DNA of 34,580 nt from Aporhodopirellula sallentina SM41. Its GTDB lineage: Bacteria > Planctomycetota > Planctomycetia > Pirellulales > Pirellulaceae. The stretch lies in the NCBI RefSeq assembly GCF_000346505.1, contig NZ_ANOH01000059.1, forward strand, positions 1 through 34,580. The letters are read 5' to 3'. The first letter of the stretch is position 1, and each line of letters begins with the position of its first letter. The translations under genes and the position numbers were made by a program. This document shows positions 1 through 7,573 of the stretch, in pieces. Below the pieces are notes generated by a model that did not search any database, was not told the DNA's origin, and saw only the letters and a list, made by a program, of their open reading frames with translations.

Positions 1-219
1 ATGACGTTTCTAAGAACTTATACCGGCGACGACCTCAGCGATCTTCTCGAACTCATTCGTTTCAACTCGATCGCCGGAACCCTCTGGATCGTCGGCCTGT
101 TCCTGGTCGTTTGGTACATCCTCAAGACCCACCGGAACAACGTCCAGGTCGCTCTCCTCTCATCCATCGACCGTGCACTGAGCATCTACCTCGACACGAC
201 ACCTCGAGACACCGAATAA
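1..219 (+). CDS. Short single-pass membrane protein or C-terminal end of a larger protein
   Basis: An open frame of 72 codons starts with ATG at the first base of the window and ends in TAA. I do not recognise the family. Residues about 28-41 (LWIVGLFLVVWYIL) form one hydrophobic membrane segment, followed by a basic stretch (KTHRNN) and then a polar, acidic tail. The positive-inside rule would put the C-terminus in the cytoplasm. Because the frame is open from base 1, it cannot be decided whether this is a complete small protein or the end of a longer one whose internal Met falls at the boundary. It converges on the cytochrome c gene on the other strand, with about 107 bp between them that hold no clear terminator hairpin. 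Confidence 0.5.
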   Translation: MTFLRTYTGDDLSDLLELIRFNSIAGTLWIVGLFLVVWYILKTHRNNVQVALLSSIDRALSIYLDTTPRDTE

Positions 220-326
220 TCACAGACGGTTGGAATCATCGCTGCGATCAAAGCGTCTGCGGCACGAATCGAGAGGCGATTTGATTGGCTTGTTCGTGGT
301 GGTAGAAAACGGCGAAAGCAACACAG

Positions 327-1151
327 TTATCTACCGTCGCCGTTGTAAACTCCGGCTTTGCCTTCTTCCGGCAGATGGTCCTGCAGACGGAACTTGGGGC
401 GTGAGTGGCTGTTGACGTATGCGGCAATGTCGAGTGCTTCTTGTGAGGTCAACGTCGTGTCGTCGAGCGGCATGGCGACCTTGAGCCAAGAGGCGAGTTT
501 GGGGACACGGCTCAATCCAGCACCGTCGTTGTAGGATTCATCGCCCCAAACCGGTGGCCCGTCGTCACTACCTTCGCCGTTGTCTCCATGGCAGTAGGCA
601 CAGTTGTCTTCATAGAGTGTTTTGCCCCGATCGATGTCACCGGTCGTCTGTTCAAGCGGCGGCACGTGATTGGGGCCGAGCGGCTTATCCGGATTCATGC
701 GGATCGGTTGATCCGTCGACAACCAAGTGATGTAGGCGGTAATCGCGACGGCGACTTGACTGCCAACCGGCGGACGTGTCCCGTTTTGGCTCCGCATAAA
801 ACAGTTCAACGCTCGGTCTTGAAGCGTGATCACACGTTTCTCGCGAGGTGACCAAGCGGGATAGGCCGTGGCAACACCGAGAAAACTCGCCGCTTCCGGA
901 TGCGTCCCCGCGTCCAAATGACATGACGTGCAATCGAGTGAGTTGCCGACGAATTCCTTCGACAGTGGATGATCGTGCGTGTTCTCCACAATCTCGCGGC
1001 CGAGTTGAACCAATCGCCCGAGTTCCCCCGGAGGAAGCTTTCGTTCGGTCCCCTGCGATGCGTTCGGTTCATCCGCCGGACTCCGATAGGGTCCGAACAG
1101 GAACGCGGCAACAAGGGCAAGCAACCACAGCAATCGTTTATTGTCGAACAT
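327..1151 (-). CDS. Di-heme cytochrome c, thiosulfate dehydrogenase (TsdA)-like
   Basis: A 274-residue exported protein with two c-type heme sites: CTSCH at residues 74-78 and CAYCH at 184-188. The N-terminus (MFDNKRLLWLLALVAAFLFG) is a signal peptide or membrane anchor, so it acts in the periplasm. Between the hemes lies RALNCFMRSQNG (about 113-124), which resembles the NxCFxRSxNG signature of TsdA-like di-heme cytochromes; members oxidise thiosulfate or reduce tetrathionate. The second half is an ordinary class I cytochrome c domain. A GTG three codons upstream (1160) is an alternative start; ATG at 1151 was chosen because GTGGAA lies just before it. It sits 47-56 bp downstream of the RND-methyltransferase gene on the same strand and could be its operon partner. 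Family assignment is fairly safe; substrate is inference. Confidence 0.8.
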   Translation of the reverse strand: MFDNKRLLWLLALVAAFLFGPYRSPADEPNASQGTERKLPPGELGRLVQLGREIVENTHDHPLSKEFVGNSLDCTSCHLDAGTHPEAASFLGVATAYPAWSPREKRVITLQDRALNCFMRSQNGTRPPVGSQVAVAITAYITWLSTDQPIRMNPDKPLGPNHVPPLEQTTGDIDRGKTLYEDNCAYCHGDNGEGSDDGPPVWGDESYNDGAGLSRVPKLASWLKVAMPLDDTTLTSQEALDIAAYVNSHSRPKFRLQDHLPEEGKAGVYNGDGR

Positions 1152-1207
1152 CGGTTCCACTGTCGATAAAAAGGAATTGCAATCCGTTAACGCTCACTCG
1201 GTTTTAC

Positions 1208-4200
1208 CTACACTCGTTCAGCGATGACAAACCATGCATGTGGTCCGTCTTTACTGTAGTTCGCTCTGGTATCTTCTCGAACAACGAACTGCGTGCGAGT
1301 CATCGATCCGATGTTCCAACCTTCGGCGAATAATTCTCGAATGTCGGTTTCGCTCAGACGCCGTGGACCTTTCTGCCCAGGTTCCTCGTCGCTGAAACAA
1401 AGCAGCATCAGTTTGGAACCGACGTGCGTGACGGCGGCGAGTTCGTCGACATACTTGTGAAGATCGGAGTCGGAGAAACTGTGCAGTAGACCGCTATCGA
1501 CCACGTTGTCGAATTTCTGATTCAACTGCGACAACTTTAACGCGTCGTGCTGTTTGAACGTGACCTTCAAACCACGCTGAGCATTCTTCTGCGTTGCCGA
1601 TTCAATTGGGCCTGAGAGGAAATCAATGCCAGTGACCTCATGGCCGCGTTCGGCGAAGAACAACGAGTTTTCTCCGGTACCACAGCCGACATCCAGGACC
1701 GACCCCTTGATCTTGTTCGCGTTATCGACGATCAGAGGCTGCGGCCGTCCGATGTCCCAAGGCGGACGATCGTCGTAGCGTTGCTCGAATTCCGAAGCAA
1801 CAATCGTTCGCTCGGTTGCGTTTACCGATGGGTTATCGGCGATGGCAGGCCCGCCGTCGGCGGCGAGCGATGGTTGCTTGGCAAAACGACGCAGCACGAC
1901 GTAGAACACGGGCGTAAGGAACAACCCGAACAACGTCACACCGAGCATCCCCGCAAATACAGCCGTACCAAGAACACGTCGCATTTCAAAACCGGCTCCC
2001 GTTGCGATCAACAACGGAATTACCCCGAGGATGAACGAAAATGCGGTCATCAGAATCGGACGCAAACGCATTCGACATGCATCCACCGCGGCCTGGAAAC
2101 GGTCCTTTCCGTTGTCTTCTTCCGCCTTGGCGAACTCAACGATCAGAATCGCGTTCTTACACGCCAATCCGATCAGAACGATGAATCCGATCTGCGTCAG
2201 GATGTTGTTGTCCATTCCACGGAACCAAACACCGATTAACGCAAACAGCAAACACAGCGGAACGATCAGGATAATCGCCAGCGGCAACAACCAACTCTCG
2301 TACTGGGCCGCCAGTGCAAGGAACACAAACAAGACCGCAAGCGGGAACAGGAACACGATCGTGTTTCCGGCCTGGCGTTCTTGATATGCGATCTCCGTCC
2401 ACTCGTACCCGAACCCAGGAGGCAAACTGACGTCGGCGAGTTCTTCCATTGTGGAAAGCGACTGACCGGTACTGAATCCCGGCAACGTCGAACCGTTGAT
2501 ATCAGCGGCGGGGAACAGATTGAAACGCACCAAACGATCAGGTCCGGCGATCCGTTTGAGCTTAACAACCGAACCGAGTGAAACGCTCGCTCCCCGAGCA
2601 CTCCGCGTTCGCAAACGCAAAATGTCTTCCGGGTCATCTCGAAACTCCTGCTCCGCCTGGGCGGTCACCCGGTAGGTTCGTCCGAGCAGGTTGAAGTCAT
2701 TGATATACGTTGAACCCAGGTAGACCTGCAGCGCCTCGAACACGTTACTGACCGGAATATCGAGCATCTCCGCTTTGATCCGGTCAACGTCCGCGTAGAT
2801 CTGCGGCACGCTCATGCGTGAGTTCGTAAACACCTGAACGATGCCAGGCTTCTGGTTGGCTTCGGCGACCATCCCTTCGGTAACGGCATTAAGGACTTCG
2901 GGTCCGGCTCCGCTGCGATCCTGGATGTACATCTTGAATCCACCACCACGTCCAATACCGCGAACCGGCGGCGGCGGGATGATGAAGATTTGGGCTTCGT
3001 TGATGGACGCCACGTTCTGCCGCATTTCGCTGACAATTTTTTCGACACTGCGCCCTCGTGCGGCCCGCTCTTTGGCGTCCTCGAGTGGCAGAAACGTCAC
3101 GGCCGCGTTGGGACTGATCGTAAATGTTGAACCGGACAGGCCAACGATTCCGACCGCGTGCGCGACCCCATCGATCTCACTACCGATCTGGGCAACCTGC
3201 TTGGTCACTTCATCGGTCCGGGCCAATGCCGCACCGTCAGGCAAACGGATACTGACAATCACGTATCCTTGATCTTGCTCGGGGATGAATCCCGTCGGGA
3301 CCAACGAGAAGCTGAACCCGGTTGCGACCAACAGCCCGCCGTAAAGCAGCAAGACAATCGCGGACCCTCGGACCAATCTTGCGATGATTGCCGCGTAGAA
3401 ATTGCTCGTACGATCGAACGTTCGGTTGAACAAGTTGAAGAACCATCCGAAACAAGCGTCGATGATCTTCGCGAACCGACCCTTCTTCGCATCAGGAGCC
3501 TGCAAGAGCAGAGCACAAAGCGCCGGAGTGAGCGTCAGTGAGACAAACGTCGAGATCGCCGTCGAGATCGAAATCGTCAACGCAAACTGTTGATAGAATT
3601 GACCGCTGATGCTGGGGACGAAAACCGTCGGCACAAACACCGCGATCAAAACCAACGTGGTCGCGATCAGTGCCGAACCCACTTCATCCATCGCCTTGTG
3701 GGCGGCTTCGCGTGGCGAGAGACCTTCGCGGATCAAACGCTCAACATTCTCAACAACAACGATCGCGTCGTCCACAACGATGCCGATCGCGAGCACGAGC
3801 CCGAAGAGAGATAGCGTGTTCAGCGTAACTCCGATCAACTGCATCACGGCAAACGTACCGATCAACGAAATCGGAATCGCGGCGACGGGAATGATCGTCG
3901 GACGCCAGTGGTGCAGGAACAGGAACACCGTCAACACCACGAACAGCGTCGTGATAAAGAGCGTGAAGAACACCTCGCTAATCGATTCCTCAACGAAGTC
4001 CGTTGGGTTGTACGCGATCTCGTAGTCGAGTCCTTCGGGGAAGTCCGGCCGCATGCTGGCCATCGTTTCCTTGACCTGTTTGGCAGTTTCGACCGCGTTG
4101 GTACCGGGACGCTGATAGACCAACACCGCGATGGCGGGTTTGCCATCGAGGTAACTCAGACGTGAATAATCCTGGGCACCGAGTTCCACCCGCGCGACGT

Positions 4201-4999
4201 CGGCGAGTCGCGTCACCCGTCCGTCGTCGCCGCGTTTGACGATGATTTGGCCGAAATCTTGCGTGTCCGCCAATCGCCCCTGCGTGGTGACGTTGAGTTG
4301 GAAATCGCCGGCGTCGTCCGTCGGCGGTTGACCGATGACACCGGCGGCGACTTGAACGTTTTGGCGACGGATGGCATCAACCACGTCGCCCGCGGTTAGG
4401 TCGACGTGTGTCATCTTCTCGATGTCCAACCACACACGCATCGCGTACTCGTTACCGCCAGCGATACGAATGTCGCCGACACCATCGAGACGCATCAACG
4501 CATCGCGAACCCGGAGGAAGGCGTAGTTGCTGATGTACAGTGTGTCACGACTCTCGTCAGGCGAGTTCAGGTGGACAACCATCAACATGTCGGGAATCTG
4601 CTTCTTCGTCGTCACGCCGATCTGGCGTACTTGTTCGGGAAGCCTTGATTCCGCGATCGCAACGCGGTTTTGCACCAACACCTGAGCATCGTCGAGGTCG
4701 GTGCCCAATTTAAACGTCACGGTGAGCTGCATCGTGCCGTCGGCACTCGACGAAGACTCCATGTACAACATGTCGTCGACGCCGTTCATTTCTTGTTCGA
4801 TCGGGGTCGCAACGGTGTCCGCGATCACTTGAGGCGTCGCACCGGGATAACTGGCACGGACGAGAATGGTCGGCGGTGCGACGTTCGGATACTGTGAAAC
4901 CGGAAGATTGAAATAGGTGATTCCACCAACGAGCACGATCAGGAACGATAGCACCGACGCGAAGATCGGCCGTTCAATGAAGAAGTGAGGGAATTTCAT
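1208..4999 (-). CDS. RND (HAE1) efflux pump fused to a C-terminal SAM-dependent methyltransferase
   Basis: 1263 residues. Residues 1-about 1040 are a complete AcrB/MexB-type proton-driven multidrug pump: N-terminus FFIERPIFASVLSFLIVLVGG, the TM4 proton-relay pair D410-D411 (GIVVDDAIVVVENVE), the TM10 lysine (GLACKNAILIVEFA) and the following arginine (RMRLRPILMTAFSF). After the last helix (FYVVLRRFAKQ) a polar linker of about 25 residues leads, in frame, into a full class I methyltransferase (about 1067-1263) with PPWDIGRPQP, motif I VLDVGCGTGENSLFF and LLCFSDEEPG. AcrB-type C-termini are cytoplasmic, which would place the enzyme there. ATG 4999 was chosen because it starts with the conserved MKFPHFFIERP, has GGGAGA upstream, and overlaps the adaptor stop as ATGA, implying translational coupling. 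Typical RND pumps stop near residue 1040-1050, so the extension is abnormal. Transported and methylated substrates are unknown. Confidence 0.93.
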   Translation of the reverse strand: MKFPHFFIERPIFASVLSFLIVLVGGITYFNLPVSQYPNVAPPTILVRASYPGATPQVIADTVATPIEQEMNGVDDMLYMESSSSADGTMQLTVTFKLGTDLDDAQVLVQNRVAIAESRLPEQVRQIGVTTKKQIPDMLMVVHLNSPDESRDTLYISNYAFLRVRDALMRLDGVGDIRIAGGNEYAMRVWLDIEKMTHVDLTAGDVVDAIRRQNVQVAAGVIGQPPTDDAGDFQLNVTTQGRLADTQDFGQIIVKRGDDGRVTRLADVARVELGAQDYSRLSYLDGKPAIAVLVYQRPGTNAVETAKQVKETMASMRPDFPEGLDYEIAYNPTDFVEESISEVFFTLFITTLFVVLTVFLFLHHWRPTIIPVAAIPISLIGTFAVMQLIGVTLNTLSLFGLVLAIGIVVDDAIVVVENVERLIREGLSPREAAHKAMDEVGSALIATTLVLIAVFVPTVFVPSISGQFYQQFALTISISTAISTFVSLTLTPALCALLLQAPDAKKGRFAKIIDACFGWFFNLFNRTFDRTSNFYAAIIARLVRGSAIVLLLYGGLLVATGFSFSLVPTGFIPEQDQGYVIVSIRLPDGAALARTDEVTKQVAQIGSEIDGVAHAVGIVGLSGSTFTISPNAAVTFLPLEDAKERAARGRSVEKIVSEMRQNVASINEAQIFIIPPPPVRGIGRGGGFKMYIQDRSGAGPEVLNAVTEGMVAEANQKPGIVQVFTNSRMSVPQIYADVDRIKAEMLDIPVSNVFEALQVYLGSTYINDFNLLGRTYRVTAQAEQEFRDDPEDILRLRTRSARGASVSLGSVVKLKRIAGPDRLVRFNLFPAADINGSTLPGFSTGQSLSTMEELADVSLPPGFGYEWTEIAYQERQAGNTIVFLFPLAVLFVFLALAAQYESWLLPLAIILIVPLCLLFALIGVWFRGMDNNILTQIGFIVLIGLACKNAILIVEFAKAEEDNGKDRFQAAVDACRMRLRPILMTAFSFILGVIPLLIATGAGFEMRRVLGTAVFAGMLGVTLFGLFLTPVFYVVLRRFAKQPSLAADGGPAIADNPSVNATERTIVASEFEQRYDDRPPWDIGRPQPLIVDNANKIKGSVLDVGCGTGENSLFFAERGHEVTGIDFLSGPIESATQKNAQRGLKVTFKQHDALKLSQLNQKFDNVVDSGLLHSFSDSDLHKYVDELAAVTHVGSKLMLLCFSDEEPGQKGPRRLSETDIRELFAEGWNIGSMTRTQFVVREDTRANYSKDGPHAWFVIAERV
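1211..1801 (-). other. Methyltransferase domain of the RND fusion (TPMT/thiol methyltransferase-like)
   Basis: This part of the reading frame encodes about 197 residues that look like a complete free-standing bacterial methyltransferase. It begins FEQRYDDRPPWDIGRPQP, continues with motif I VLDVGCGTGENSLFFAERG, the acidic motif II end VTGID, motif post-II DALKL, motif IV FDNVVDSGLLHSFSD, and ends with the family's GPHAWFVIAERV. The PPWDIGRPQP plus DSGLxHxFSD combination is what I associate with small TPMT-like SAM enzymes in actinobacteria and planctomycetes, some relatives of which methylate thiols, halides or thiopurines. No start codon with a ribosome binding site is evident at the junction, so it appears to be translated only as part of the pump. 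Domain presence is seen in the sequence; substrate class is inference. Confidence 0.88.
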
Positions 5000-6384
5000 G
5001 AGAAGTCTCCCGTCGCAGGCGGATGCACCACAGCGGTGTCCGATTGGGCGGAGCCTTCGGGCGCCAACCACTGCTCTTTCGGAACGGTTTGGTAGTCATC
5101 CGGGAGACCATCTTCGATCACCTCAACGGTTCCTTCGACCGTCTTCACTTCCATCTCAGGTCGGGCCTGCAACAGTCCTTCGATGACGAGACTTTCGTCG
5201 CCGACGAGCCCTTCACGCACGACTCGCAATCCGTCGACGATTGGTCCTACCTTCACCGCGCGCCGTTCGATGACGGAGTTGTTCACGATGTAGACGTACT
5301 GCGAGGCTTGGTCGGTACCGATCGCGGAATCGGGGATGAGGACGGCCTCGTACGCGGCGCTACCGGGAATACGAACACGAGCGAACATTCCCGGCAACAA
5401 CACCTGGTCATCGTTAGACAGAATGCAACGTGCCCGCATGCTCGCGGTATCGACATCGAAACGGTTGTCCACAAAGTCCATGTGTCCGGTGTGTGGGAAA
5501 CCTTCTTCATCGACGAGTCCGACAAAGACGGGGTTCTTGGCAACGCGAGAGCTTTCACGTTGGCCCGACTTTGCCAAACGAATGTATTTGAGAACCTGCT
5601 GTTCGTTCGCATCGAACGTGCAGTAAATCGGGTCCACCGACGTGATCGTTGTTAGAAGCGTTGGCGATCCGGTACCGCCACTGATCAAGTTGCCTTCGGT
5701 AACGTACTCACGGCTAATCCGACCGGTCACGGGGGAAGAGATCCGGCAGTAGCTGAGATTCAGTTCCGCGGTATCGATTCCCGCCTGAGCCGATTCGATT
5801 GCCGCGTTGGCTGTTTCGATCATGGCCTGCGCCGACTCGATTCCGGCACGTGCTGCCTCGGTGTCGGCTTTGGCTTGAAGATATTCGGCTTCGCGTTGGT
5901 CGAGTTCCTCGGCGCTGGTCGCGCTCCGCTGCATCAGCGTCCGGGCCCGTTTGACCCGCGCGTCGGCGAGTTGGACTTGGGCATCGGCTTGCAGACGTTG
6001 AGCTTTGGCTTCTCCCATCGATGCCCGCGCTTGTTGCAGTTGCGATTGGGCTTGGCTCATCGCCGCCTTGGCCGAATCGAGCTCGGCTTGGAATGGCCGC
6101 GGGTCGATTACAAAAAGAAGATCGCCTTCGTTGACCATCTGTCCTTCGTCGAAATGAATCGATTGCAGATAGCCACTGACACGGGCTCGAACTTCGACAA
6201 ACTCGATCGGTTCGAGGCGGCCGGTGTAAGCGTCCCACTCGACAATCTTTTTCTTGACAGGAGAGGCGACGGTAACTGTTACCGGTGGCCGCTGCGGCGG
6301 AGCTTGCTGGCCGGGGGCACAACCGATCAACAACAGCGTCCCGAGACACAGGGAGGCAACGAAAGATTTACAGGTGGTATTCAA
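4996..6384 (-). CDS. RND periplasmic adaptor lipoprotein (AcrA/MexA-type membrane fusion protein)
   Basis: From the TTG at 6384 it has 462 residues and a classic lipoprotein signal: KSFVASLCLGTLLLIGC, with the lipobox Cys at residue 22. Then come the barrel-sandwich half (VSGYLQSIHFDEGQMVNEG), a long alanine- and glutamine-rich coiled-coil hairpin, the second lipoyl half (SPVTGRISREYVTEGNLI), a beta-barrel, and a membrane-proximal domain ending in a polar tail. It would sit in the periplasm, anchored by lipid, and bridge the RND pump to an outer-membrane channel. An ATG at 6480 in the same frame would add 32 residues that read through the 16-bp repeats and push the lipobox to residue 54; the shorter form is therefore preferred, although the TTG lacks a good ribosome site. 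Its stop overlaps the pump's ATG (ATGA). Confidence 0.92.
   Translation of the reverse strand: MNTTCKSFVASLCLGTLLLIGCAPGQQAPPQRPPVTVTVASPVKKKIVEWDAYTGRLEPIEFVEVRARVSGYLQSIHFDEGQMVNEGDLLFVIDPRPFQAELDSAKAAMSQAQSQLQQARASMGEAKAQRLQADAQVQLADARVKRARTLMQRSATSAEELDQREAEYLQAKADTEAARAGIESAQAMIETANAAIESAQAGIDTAELNLSYCRISSPVTGRISREYVTEGNLISGGTGSPTLLTTITSVDPIYCTFDANEQQVLKYIRLAKSGQRESSRVAKNPVFVGLVDEEGFPHTGHMDFVDNRFDVDTASMRARCILSNDDQVLLPGMFARVRIPGSAAYEAVLIPDSAIGTDQASQYVYIVNNSVIERRAVKVGPIVDGLRVVREGLVGDESLVIEGLLQARPEMEVKTVEGTVEVIEDGLPDDYQTVPKEQWLAPEGSAQSDTAVVHPPATGDFS
5764..5847 (-). repeat. Four 21-bp heptad-coding repeats in the adaptor coiled coil
   Basis: On the coding strand four consecutive heptads read AGIESAQ, AMIETAN, AAIESAQ and AGIDTAE, each encoded by 21 bp. 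They fall in the descending arm of the adaptor's alpha-helical hairpin. The similarity at both DNA and protein level suggests the arm was lengthened by heptad duplication. Hairpin length sets how far an adaptor reaches toward its outer-membrane channel, so this may matter for partner choice; that last point is inference. Confidence 0.7.
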
Positions 6385-6420
6385 GGTGGTGTCTATGTGA
6401 TGTGAAAGACAGGAGGCGAC

Positions 6421-6516
6421 CTGGACTGGAAATTCTCTGGACTGGAAATTCTCTGGACTCGCAATCCTCTGGACTGGCAATTCTCTAGACTGGCAATTCT
6501 CTAGAAGGGCAATTCA
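6421..6516 (+). repeat. Tandem array of six 16-bp units
   Basis: Six directly abutting 16-bp units start at 6421, 6437, 6453, 6469, 6485 and 6501. The first two are identical (CTGGACTGGAAATTCT); later units drift to CTGGACTCGCAATCCT, CTGGACTGGCAATTCT, CTAGACTGGCAATTCT and CTAGAAGGGCAATTCA. The array lies just upstream of the preferred adaptor start, on the promoter side of the efflux operon. There are no spacers, so this is not CRISPR. It may be a binding array or a minisatellite. Confidence 0.9.
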
Positions 6517-6986
6517 AGGTGTTCAGTTCCGATCTCAAACAGCTCCGCCGGTTAGGCTTGGGCGAACGTTTGTTGAAAGGGACCTTTCTCTCGGAGGCAT
6601 ATTTTCTTGAGGCTGTGTCGTATCGGAAACCAAGAGTCCTATCGGAAACCAAGATGTGCTCTCGGAAACAATGATTTCTCGAAGACAACGTCCTCTCGGG
6701 GACAATTCGGGGTTCTCGGGGCAGGCTGTATTTTCGCGGCGGATATCTTCTCGGACGGCTTTCCTCGACGTGGGCTTTTCTCGAAGTGGGCTTTCTCAGA
6801 TCAGGCTTGGGTTGTCTCGCACGGGTTCCGCGCGGACACAGAAGTCGGTCGACACCGTAGATGGCGTTTCGTCGACGGTCCCCGCAAAACAGCGCACCGG
6901 GCTCCCCAGTCCAATTCGTTTGCGATTTCCGCCAGATCCAAGAGCCCTACACCCCCTAGCAGGCTCATTTTGAGCGGAAGTGTTTT
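6517..6986. promoter_or_regulatory. Divergent intergenic region between efflux operon and MarR gene
   Basis: About 470 bp with no convincing gene. It must hold the promoters for the leftward adaptor-pump operon and the rightward MarR gene. Several short open frames cross it but they merely read through repeats and show no domain. Much of it (6622-6815) is filled with degenerate CTCGGA-type repeats described separately. I cannot place a -35/-10 pair with confidence. MarR proteins commonly bind such divergent regions, so operators are expected here; that is inference from layout. Confidence 0.5.
6622..6815 (+). repeat. Degenerate CTCGG/ATCGG repeat tract
   Basis: A run of imperfect units of 14-20 bp, most beginning CTCG or ATCG. 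ATCGGAAACCAAGA occurs twice (6622 and 6641), followed by CTCGGAAACAATGATTT (6661), CTCGAAGACAACGTCCT (6678), a CTCGGGGACAATTC unit (6695) and a CTCGGGG unit (6715). After a longer unit come CTCGGACGGCTTTC (6750), CTCGACGTGGGCTTTT (6764) and CTCGAAGTGGGCTTTC (6780); the last two are 16 bp and differ at two positions. The units resemble the 16-bp array at 6421 in direction and in their CT-C/G-GA core, suggesting one decayed repeat field of about 400 bp. Confidence 0.65.
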
Positions 6987-7505
6987 ATGAGTAAGATACT
7001 TGCCGGTCAAGCTCTTAGGGATAATATTGTTTCAATGAATCTTCGAGAGGAACTCAAACGCCCGGTCCCGTTCGCGTCGTTACAGCAAGAAACGCTCCTT
7101 AATCTGCTGCGTGTCGGCGACCAGATCGCCAATAAAGCGTCGCGATTATTTCGCGAGCATGGGCTGACGCTGTCTCGTTTCAACGTCTTAAGAAGCCTCG
7201 ACCTGGCCGATCGGCCGCTCACCTGCGGCGAGATCGGGGAACGAATGATCCATGTGGTCCCGGCCATTACCGGGTTAGTCGACCAACTCGAAAAGCACGG
7301 GCTGGTCGAGCGTCGACGCTGCAAACGAGACCGGCGCGTCGTCTATATCGCGATCACCGAGACGGGGCATGATCTTTGTGAGGAGCTCCGCGAACCACTC
7401 GACGAACTCGAACTCCGGTTGATGGCCGGGATGTCCGACGAGGAACTGCGCAGCCTGGTTAACCTGCTAGGTAAAGTGCGGTCATCGATCGCGGCGGCTG
7501 AGTAG
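6987..7505 (+). CDS. MarR-family transcriptional regulator
   Basis: 172 residues with the MarR winged-helix layout: a dimerisation helix at the N-terminus (QQETLLNLLRVGDQIANKASRLF), a recognition region LTCGEIGERMIHVVPAITGLVDQLEKHGLVERR, the wing RRCKRDRRVVYIAITETG, and C-terminal dimer helices. It is a cytoplasmic DNA-binding dimer whose affinity usually changes on ligand or oxidant binding. It is divergent from the adaptor-pump operon, the usual arrangement for a local repressor, so it probably controls that pump and itself. An in-frame ATG at 7035 (MNLREELKRP) is a plausible alternative start that would remove 16 residues. It converges on the decarboxylase beta gene, with 68 bp between stops holding only weak hairpins. 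Confidence 0.9.
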   Translation: MSKILAGQALRDNIVSMNLREELKRPVPFASLQQETLLNLLRVGDQIANKASRLFREHGLTLSRFNVLRSLDLADRPLTCGEIGERMIHVVPAITGLVDQLEKHGLVERRRCKRDRRVVYIAITETGHDLCEELREPLDELELRLMAGMSDEELRSLVNLLGKVRSSIAAAE

Positions 7506-7573
7506 GTTGCGAGCCACCACGTTCTTTCGACGTGAGACTCCCGCGTCGTTGGCTGTCCTGCTGAAACGACTGC

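Noticed and set aside
1802-1890. Separate methyltransferase gene with its own start at the pump junction
   Set aside because: No ATG, GTG or TTG with a ribosome site is apparent just before the domain, and the frame is continuous with the pump.
6421-6516. Possible CRISPR array
   Set aside because: The 16-bp units abut directly, with no unique spacers, and no cas genes are nearby.
6607-6990. 127-codon open frame across the repeat tract
   Set aside because: Reads through degenerate repeats, shows no domain, and sits where promoters must be.
7518-7570. Bidirectional terminator between MarR and decarboxylase beta genes
   Set aside because: Only a 5-bp stem (CACGT/ACGTG) and a 6-bp stem (GTCGTT/AACGAC) are present, neither followed by a T-run; too weak to annotate.
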